A DNA stretch of 54,629 nt from Cuspidothrix issatschenkoi CHARLIE-1 (GTDB lineage Bacteria; Cyanobacteriota; Cyanobacteriia; Cyanobacteriales; Nostocaceae): the NCBI RefSeq assembly GCF_002934005.1, contig NZ_PGEM01000003.1:17516-72144 (forward strand). Direction: 5' to 3'. Below the pieces are notes generated by a model that saw only the letters and a list, made by a program, of their open reading frames with translations, did no database searches and had not been told where the DNA came from. Below, piece after piece: positions 49,513 to 54,629 of this stretch; the stretch's first letter is position 1, and every line of letters begins with the position of its first letter. The translations under genes and the position numbers were made by a program.

Positions 49513-50610
49513 CTATTGAGAATTTATTGGTTGAATTTTGAGACGAACATATAAATTGCTCAAATCAGGTTTTGAACCGTCTTGATTATAAGCAGCAAGA
49601 AAATTTTCTTCTTGAAATATCTGGTTAAGTGCTTGCTCATACATATTGGTTTCGCTCCGAAGTGAAGCTGGTTCAATAGCTATAACTATGGCCTGTTGAA
49701 AGTGTCCATTTTTATCAATAATTAAACTAGCCAGTATATTTGCTGGTTTGAGTCCCTCATCACCAGGAAGAAGACTAGGTTCTAACTCCTTTTCTCTACT
49801 GCCTTTATACTCAGCAAAAACATCTGGTAAAGCATCTGCTATCAGTTGTTTTTGTTGTATTAATTTACTCACCTCTTGTCTTAGCATCGGAGTAATTGTC
49901 GCCATAGCACCTCCTCCATTGACAGTTGGAGAAGGTTCTGGGGTGGGTGTGGGAGAATCAGCAGGAATATCTTGGGGTAGGAGAGTTCCTTTACCTAGTT
50001 TCACCTCTTGACGACGATTCCAAGGACGTTCACTTTCTGGAATGATGGGTGTTGTTTCTGGTGTTGGATTTGTAGGATATGATTGTTGTCTAATTGGTGG
50101 TTTTTCAGGTTCAGGCTTTTGAACTTCGGGTTTTTGAACTTGAGGCTTTTGAACTTGAGGCTTTTGAACTTGAGGCTTTTGAACTTGAGGCTTTTGAACT
50201 TGAGGCTTTTGAACTTCGGGTTTTTGAACTTGAGGCTTTTGAACTTGAGGCTTTTGAGTTTTATTCTCTTGTGTTAAATCAACCTTAGCCAATATCTCAC
50301 CATCATCTTCCTTATTAGGTGTAATAGGTGGAGATTTTAGTGAAGGCGAAACAGCAGATTTAGTTTTAATTATAGATTTTGGTTCAGTAGCAATCTCGAT
50401 GAAATCAACCGGAATCGAACTTTGGTTAGATGGGGGAAACCAAGCTTGAAATTCATCAGAAGAACGGAACAACGAAAATACTAATACATGAAGAGACACT
50501 GAACCAATAGATACAGCGATCCATAACCAAGGTGGATCAATATGTCTTCTTGAATTGTAAGATTTAATCGAATTATTATTTGAATAATTATTTGTAAGTG
50601 TTGGTATCAT
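49513..50610 (-). CDS. TonB-like proline-rich membrane protein
   Basis: A 365-residue protein with a cytoplasmic start, one membrane segment at about 28-49 (PWLWIAVSIGSVSLHVLVFS), a long periplasmic Lys/Pro/Gln stretch (119-168, QKPQV repeated about ten times) and a folded C-terminal domain (about 225-365: ILASLIIDKNGHFQQAIVIA...LYVRLKIQP). This is the layout of TonB-type energy transducers, although the C-terminal domain is not a textbook TonB_C. No exbB/exbD or receptor genes adjoin. The repeat number is likely to vary between strains. It is the host gene next to the original tRNA promoter. Confidence 0.7.
   Translation of the reverse strand: MIPTLTNNYSNNNSIKSYNSRRHIDPPWLWIAVSIGSVSLHVLVFSLFRSSDEFQAWFPPSNQSSIPVDFIEIATEPKSIIKTKSAVSPSLKSPPITPNKEDDGEILAKVDLTQENKTQKPQVQKPQVQKPEVQKPQVQKPQVQKPQVQKPQVQKPQVQKPEVQKPEPEKPPIRQQSYPTNPTPETTPIIPESERPWNRRQEVKLGKGTLLPQDIPADSPTPTPEPSPTVNGGGAMATITPMLRQEVSKLIQQKQLIADALPDVFAEYKGSREKELEPSLLPGDEGLKPANILASLIIDKNGHFQQAIVIAIEPASLRSETNMYEQALNQIFQEENFLAAYNQDGSKPDLSNLYVRLKIQPINSQ
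50107..50256. repeat. In-frame 15-bp tandem repeats (QKPQV codons)
   Basis: About ten units of 15 bp within the TonB-like gene. The period is a multiple of three, so all six frames stay open and produce spurious ORFs on the opposite strand. Confidence 0.85.
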
Positions 50611-50952
50611 CTTTTATTTAAACACTTATGATATTTGGTTATTGACGGTTGACTGTTGCCTCATGCCTTCTGCCTTGCCCGGTAATGTTAGGAATAATAC
50701 ATTAGTCTGATGGACATACAAAGTATATTATTAAACAAATACCTGTTTCTAATTTACCAATCAGGACTAACACTAAAGCAAGTCGTAGATTTAGGTAATT
50801 TATCCATGAGGAATTGAGTATTTTTTTAGGTTCTTATCCCAGTATCCATTACTCAATACCTAGATCACCACTCTCTTTCGTTGCCAATTTAGGCGATATT
50901 TGTCTTTAATCAGCTAAAATAGTTGATTTAGATAGGTTTTACTAACTTAGTA
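50611..50952. other. Intergenic region without recognised features
   Basis: 342 bp between divergent genes. There are short TGCCTTCTGCCTTGCCC-like repeats near 50664-50680. Otherwise AT-rich; promoters expected but not assignable. Confidence 0.4.
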
Positions 50953-51627
50953 ATGATTAAAATACCATTCGGTCATATCTGGCAAAGATACTGGGAAAAT
51001 ATCTTGTTAAATCCTATTAATCCTGAACTAGCTTTGAAATACTGGTTTTTTCGCTCTCCCCATCCCCCATCAAACCCCATAACTAATCTATCTATTGGTC
51101 ATTTACAAATTCGAGTAGCTACACCTGATGATTTAATAGATATTGCCCAAATTGTTACGGAAAGCTTTCACTCCCAGGATGGTTTATGGGGTTGGGCTTT
51201 TCCTTTATTCCGTCTGGGTATTTATGAAGACCTGAGACATCGTTTAAGGTTTCCTACACCTCATCATGTTTGTTTGGTTGCTGTGGATACGGCAGCTACA
51301 AATCAGAAAATTATGGGAACGATAGAAATGAGTGTGAGGCTAATTGATACTTGGCCTAGTTTAAATCAAAGTTTCCCTTATTTATCTAATTTAGCAGTTG
51401 CTCCCAGTTACCGAAGATTGGGTGTGGCTTCTAGTTTACTGATTTGCTGCGAGCAAATCTCCCAAAGATGGGGTTTTCAAGACTTATATCTTCATGTTTT
51501 GGAAAATAATCATCAAGCTCACCAACTGTATTGTAAGTTGGCATATCAGGTCTATAGTGTTGAATCTCCTTGGGATGCTCTGATTCTAAATCGGTCACGA
51601 CAAATTTTACTACATAAACATATATAA
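50953..51627 (+). CDS. GNAT-family N-acetyltransferase
   Basis: A 224-residue protein. After an N-terminal extension, the GNAT domain starts at LQIRVATPDDLIDIAQIVTESF. The acetyl-CoA loop is LAVAPSYRRLGVASSLL (R/Q-x-x-G-x-A), followed by LYLHVLENNHQAHQLYCKLAYQVY, the typical fourth motif. Substrate unknown. ATG 50953 begins MIKIPFGHIWQRYW. Single gene with no co-directional neighbour within 360 bp. Confidence 0.85.
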   Translation: MIKIPFGHIWQRYWENILLNPINPELALKYWFFRSPHPPSNPITNLSIGHLQIRVATPDDLIDIAQIVTESFHSQDGLWGWAFPLFRLGIYEDLRHRLRFPTPHHVCLVAVDTAATNQKIMGTIEMSVRLIDTWPSLNQSFPYLSNLAVAPSYRRLGVASSLLICCEQISQRWGFQDLYLHVLENNHQAHQLYCKLAYQVYSVESPWDALILNRSRQILLHKHI

Positions 51628-51996
51628 AATTGCTAATGGCTGTCAACTTAACAATACAATTGGAGTTATAAAAGGTATCTATAGATATGATATTAATATA
51701 AGTGATATTGCTAAACTCTTATAGGAGTAATACCAATTTCTTATGAAGATGCACATGATCAGATTCCCCTTAGTAAGCTACGGTGTACACACAAGTCCTA
51801 TGTGTCTTCGTTTTATGATTATTTAGCCTCCTAAATCCCCCAAGTTTGGGGGAATTGGGGGTTAGGGGCATTAAAACCCTATTAGGCAACTTGATTAGAC
51901 TGTACACCGTAGCCTTGTAAAGGGGGAAAGGGGGGGGTAAAAATTTGATCAAAATTAACTGATAGTGAAAAGCGTAGATGCTATCAAACTGCTATA
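51628..51996. other. Intergenic region with a MITE-like element
   Basis: 369 bp, of which 51776-51914 is the inverted-repeat element described separately. The rest has AT-rich sequence and a G-run near 51920-51937. Confidence 0.5.
51776..51914. repeat. MITE-like element with GCTACGGTGTACA ends
   Basis: The 13-bp inverted ends GCTACGGTGTACA (51777-51789) and TGTACACCGTAGC (51901-51913) enclose about 110 bp with a C-run/G-run hairpin. The left part, reading TACACACAAGTCCTATGTGT and CTTCGTTTTATG, recurs inverted at about 32189-32235. It carries no gene. Confidence 0.6.
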
Positions 51997-52500
51997 GTGT
52001 CAAATTATTACGCAGAACATAGTGTAGTTAACCCAATTATCATGCCAGATGGAAATGAGCAGTTGCAAAGCTCTGAAATCCTTAAACTGATTCACAGTGG
52101 CAAGGTTCTCATGGTGAATAGTCGCAAAAGAAATGGGTTAATACTCTTTAAAGAATACCATGCAGAATTTGCAGGGCCCGGAGCAGCGATTGGTGGAGAT
52201 TATGATATTGATTGCCAAGGGATTTTACCCATAGGCAATATATCTTTATTAACTCCTGAATGCCATGAAGAACGTCAAAAAGCCTATTTAATTAGGCGAC
52301 AATGGATTCGCTTAATTAAACAAATTACGGAGTTTCCAATTGCTAAACAGCGGATACAAAAAATTTTGGATCAGTTTGAGGTCTTTTTCCCTGCGGAAAT
52401 AGTCGCTGATATACCAGATGCAGCTTTTGCTAGACTCGTAGGTGTACTACCACAAACTGTGACAATAGTACGTCGTCTAGGTATTGATATAGATAACTAA
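51997..52500 (+). CDS. Conserved hypothetical protein (167 residues), GTG start
   Basis: A soluble protein starting at GTG 51997 (SNYYAEHSVVNPIIMPDG); ATG at 52042 is an alternative start. Middle: GDYDIDCQGILPIGNISLLT. A helical part (RRQWIRLIKQITEFPIAKQRIQKILDQFEVFFP) and the end LVGVLPQTVTIVRRLGIDIDN follow. It seems to belong to a cyanobacterial family but I cannot name it. The C-terminal helices could be a small DNA-binding fold. No operon partner. Confidence 0.65.
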   Translation: MSNYYAEHSVVNPIIMPDGNEQLQSSEILKLIHSGKVLMVNSRKRNGLILFKEYHAEFAGPGAAIGGDYDIDCQGILPIGNISLLTPECHEERQKAYLIRRQWIRLIKQITEFPIAKQRIQKILDQFEVFFPAEIVADIPDAAFARLVGVLPQTVTIVRRLGIDIDN

Positions 52501-52665
52501 TTAGGGTTTGCTGAATAATTGTTTTTGTGAAAACAGTTAACAGAGAGGAAACAGATCAACACACAGGGATTTTTTTGTTCCCAAAATAGGTAGACGTGAG
52601 ATGAACTTCTTGCCTTTTGCCTTTTTCCTTCCCATGAGGACAATTTTTAACGCCAACCTACTTAT

Positions 52666-53811
52666 CTATGGCTGTAAAGCTGCTTGGATACGTTCTATTG
52701 TGCGAGTGTTTTCGGCAGGTGTGCCTATGGTAATTCTTAAACTACTAGGCAAAAGTCTAATTAGAGTTCCCTGAGTTCTCAGTTTGTGAGTAAGATTTGT
52801 GAAAATCATATCTGCTGAATCAGATTGATTGGATTTAGCACGAACATAAATAAAATTAGTTGCGCTGGGTGCAATTTCTAAGATAGATTGCTGTGATAAA
52901 GCTGTAATGAGTCTGGTTCTTTCTGTTAGGGTTTGGGGAATTGACTCTAGTAAAAGATGGCGGTTTTCTAAGGCACTGATGGCCGCAGCGATGGAAAAAC
53001 TGGGTAAATTGTAGGGAAGACGGACTTTTTCTAAGATAGCGATCGCCTCTGGATGTCCAATACAGTAGCCCACACGCATGGCGGCAAGACGGAAGGCTTT
53101 AGAAAAGGTACGTAATATTACCCAGTTAGGACGCTGTAATAATTCTCCTGCCAAGCTAGTTTGACTAAATTCAAAGTATGCTTCGTCAATGACTACTAAA
53201 ATTTCTTCTGGTAAACTTTTTAACCATGATATTTCCCCATCTGTTAAACAGTTGGCGGTAGGGGAATTGGGATGAACAACAAAAACAACACGAATAGGAG
53301 GATTCTGGGTTTGTCCAAGGGCAGATTGAGCCGCTTCTAAATTGGTTTCAAAACTATTTTTGTCCCTAGGGACTGTGACTACAGGAATACCCAAGGTTTG
53401 GGCTAAAATGCCATACATAGAAAAGGTGGGATTAGCAACTAATATAGATCCTTCACCCTGGAGACAGGTAGCAATTAATAGGGATCTAATTAATTCATCT
53501 GAACCATTACCAACGGAAATATTACTAGCTGTAAAGGTGGAAGTGCTGAGATTAGCGGATTCATTTACATATTGGGCGATCGCATTTTTGAGTGTTTCGT
53601 GACCACCATCAGGATAACGATTAGTTTCTATAACTTGTTGATAAGTCCAAGCTAATTTTTCTTTAATTTGAGGTGGTAAATCTAAGGGACTTTCATTAGT
53701 ATCTAATCTATCAAGTTGGATATTAACTGGTTCAGAACTATCACTGCCCGGATGAGGTTTATAAGCATTTAATTGAGATAAATCGGTACGAATAAATTTA
53801 AGATTTGTCAT
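52666..53811 (-). CDS. hisC: Histidinol-phosphate aminotransferase
   Basis: A 381-residue PLP-dependent class I/II aminotransferase of histidine biosynthesis. Visible features: [12 protein letters not shown] near the start, [25 protein letters not shown] (phosphate-binding region), [22 protein letters not shown], and [15 protein letters not shown] with the PLP lysine. The C-terminal [17 protein letters not shown] contains the substrate Arg. Length and order are those of HisC. A GCGATCGC site lies within. It is followed downstream by non-coding DNA, and the esterase gene is 32 bp upstream in the same direction, so an operon is possible. Confidence 0.92.
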   Translation of the reverse strand: MTNLKFIRTDLSQLNAYKPHPGSDSSEPVNIQLDRLDTNESPLDLPPQIKEKLAWTYQQVIETNRYPDGGHETLKNAIAQYVNESANLSTSTFTASNISVGNGSDELIRSLLIATCLQGEGSILVANPTFSMYGILAQTLGIPVVTVPRDKNSFETNLEAAQSALGQTQNPPIRVVFVVHPNSPTANCLTDGEISWLKSLPEEILVVIDEAYFEFSQTSLAGELLQRPNWVILRTFSKAFRLAAMRVGYCIGHPEAIAILEKVRLPYNLPSFSIAAAISALENRHLLLESIPQTLTERTRLITALSQQSILEIAPSATNFIYVRAKSNQSDSADMIFTNLTHKLRTQGTLIRLLPSSLRITIGTPAENTRTIERIQAALQP

Positions 53812-53843
53812 TGGTAATTAATGATTGGGAATGGTGAAAACCG

Positions 53844-54470
53844 CTATTGACAAAACGAGGAAATTGCTTGGCAAATTTCCTGATTGACATTGCCTAAACT
53901 ATGATCACTATTGAGTTGTATTAATTTTACCCAAGAACGGGAATTAGCGAAAGAGTAACTAGCTTGGATCGGGATAACTTGATCCTGTTGCCCATGTAAA
54001 ATCAAGGTAGGGATAGGACGTTGTAATAAACTTTCTGAATATTGATCAGCATCTACAACAAAATTATAATGTAGAGGTAGTAATTGTTGATAGCCATAAT
54101 GGTAAATCATCACATATTTTGTCAATTGCCAGTATTTTAATCCTGTTCCTAATGTTGGCAACCAGTGGGACAAAAAACCGAAAGCTGGCGCTAATAAAAT
54201 TAAACGTTGTATTTGTAAATTTTGTTGGGCAATATGGGCAGCAGTTAAACCTCCTAAACTAGAACCGATGAGGGTAACAGGTTGGGAATTTGCAGGAAGT
54301 TGTGCGGTAATTTGCTGAATTTGTCGAGTAATAGTTAAATTAGAAAACCCACCGTTATTTAAGTCAGGAATAGATATTGGTATTTGTAGTTGTGATAAAT
54401 ATTGTTTAATTTCTTGAGCTTTTTTGGAATAGGGACTAGACGCGAATCCGTGGAGATAGATGTAATTCAT
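53844..54470 (-). CDS. YqiA-like alpha/beta hydrolase (esterase)
   Basis: A 208-residue small alpha/beta hydrolase. It starts MNYIYLHGFASSPYSKKAQ, the hallmark of the YqiA/UPF0227 group. The nucleophile elbow is LIGSSLGGLTA, the acidic residue is in ILHGQQDQVIPI, and the His is in LNSDHSLGN near the end. Probable esterase; substrate unknown. It lies 32 bp upstream of hisC on the same strand. Confidence 0.85.
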   Translation of the reverse strand: MNYIYLHGFASSPYSKKAQEIKQYLSQLQIPISIPDLNNGGFSNLTITRQIQQITAQLPANSQPVTLIGSSLGGLTAAHIAQQNLQIQRLILLAPAFGFLSHWLPTLGTGLKYWQLTKYVMIYHYGYQQLLPLHYNFVVDADQYSESLLQRPIPTLILHGQQDQVIPIQASYSFANSRSWVKLIQLNSDHSLGNVNQEICQAISSFCQ

Positions 54471-54629
54471 GAATGGTTAGAAAACTGAATTATGTCAGAA
54501 TTCAGCATAGCATTGAGATCCCCAACTCTTAAAAAATCAGGGGTCTTAGAGGATATTTGAAAAGTGATAAACCCTAATTTTCATCACATTTTTACCCCCC
54601 TCTTCATACCCCCTAACCCCCAATTCTGG
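54471..54629. other. Right edge of window, repeats only
   Basis: Contains a degenerate relative of the AGATCCCC hairpin (54516-54548) and C-rich repeats to the window end. No gene visible. Confidence 0.4.

Noticed and set aside
50083-50288. Two plus-strand open frames rich in Leu/Phe/Glu
   Set aside because: Shadows of the 15-bp tandem repeats in the minus-strand TonB-like gene.

Overview
The window looks like chromosome of a filamentous, heterocyst-forming cyanobacterium (Nostocales). Evidence: frequent HIP1 octamers (GCGATCGC), AT-rich codon use, many cyanobacterial hairpin and heptamer repeats, hetF preceded by an nsiR1-like array of tandem small RNAs, a PII gene, a photorespiratory glycolate dehydrogenase pair, and several families found mainly in cyanobacteria. 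The low GC and repeat load would suit the Anabaena/Dolichospermum/Aphanizomenon group, but the genus is a guess.

Layout. 1-4181: nsiR1-like units on the minus strand, then hetF and glnB (heterocyst and nitrogen control). 4653-10955: one 2100-residue protein with transglutaminase-like, DUF4011-type, SF1 helicase, Vsr-like nuclease and DUF3320-like regions, a probable single-gene defence system. 11022-21849: housekeeping and conserved genes (hydrolase, HugZ-like protein, O-methyltransferase, bioY, lspA, FHA-PBP, a DUF4335/DUF3038 pair, apt, dipeptide-type ABC permease). 21850-28506: an accessory stretch with a PD-(D/E)XK-like protein and a chaperone-usher pilus cluster (subunit, chaperone, usher), closed by a decayed second copy of the permease gene. 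28507-31966: two small proteins, then glcE and glcF.

32282-49493: a 17.1-kb integrated element bounded by perfect 116-bp direct repeats, each containing a whole tRNA-Gly(TCC) gene. Inside are, from left to right: a tyrosine integrase; small regulators; a 1467-residue replication protein (archaeal-eukaryotic-type primase motifs followed by an SF2-like helicase) flanked by two related non-coding modules and several iteron-like repeat sets; a divergent CI-like regulatory switch; and a long leftward operon. The operon encodes two regulators or helical proteins, two tiny overlapping membrane proteins, two unknown proteins and a membrane-anchored FtsK/HerA-like ATPase with a C-terminal winged-helix-like region. 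A rightward pair of unknown genes completes it. No capsid, large terminase, relaxase or type IV secretion gene is visible. The gene set resembles actinomycete integrative and conjugative elements (integrase, prim-pol replication, TraB-type translocase, Spd-like membrane proteins), and it is the best candidate for an undescribed system here.

49513-54629: host backbone again (TonB-like proline-rich protein, GNAT, a conserved unknown, hisC, a YqiA-like esterase). Scattered over the host DNA, but absent from the 17-kb element, are five copies of one MITE family with 11-bp inverted ends and 5-bp target duplications, plus at least two other inverted-repeat elements. Promoter, terminator and repeat calls are by eye; no alignment or folding program was run.
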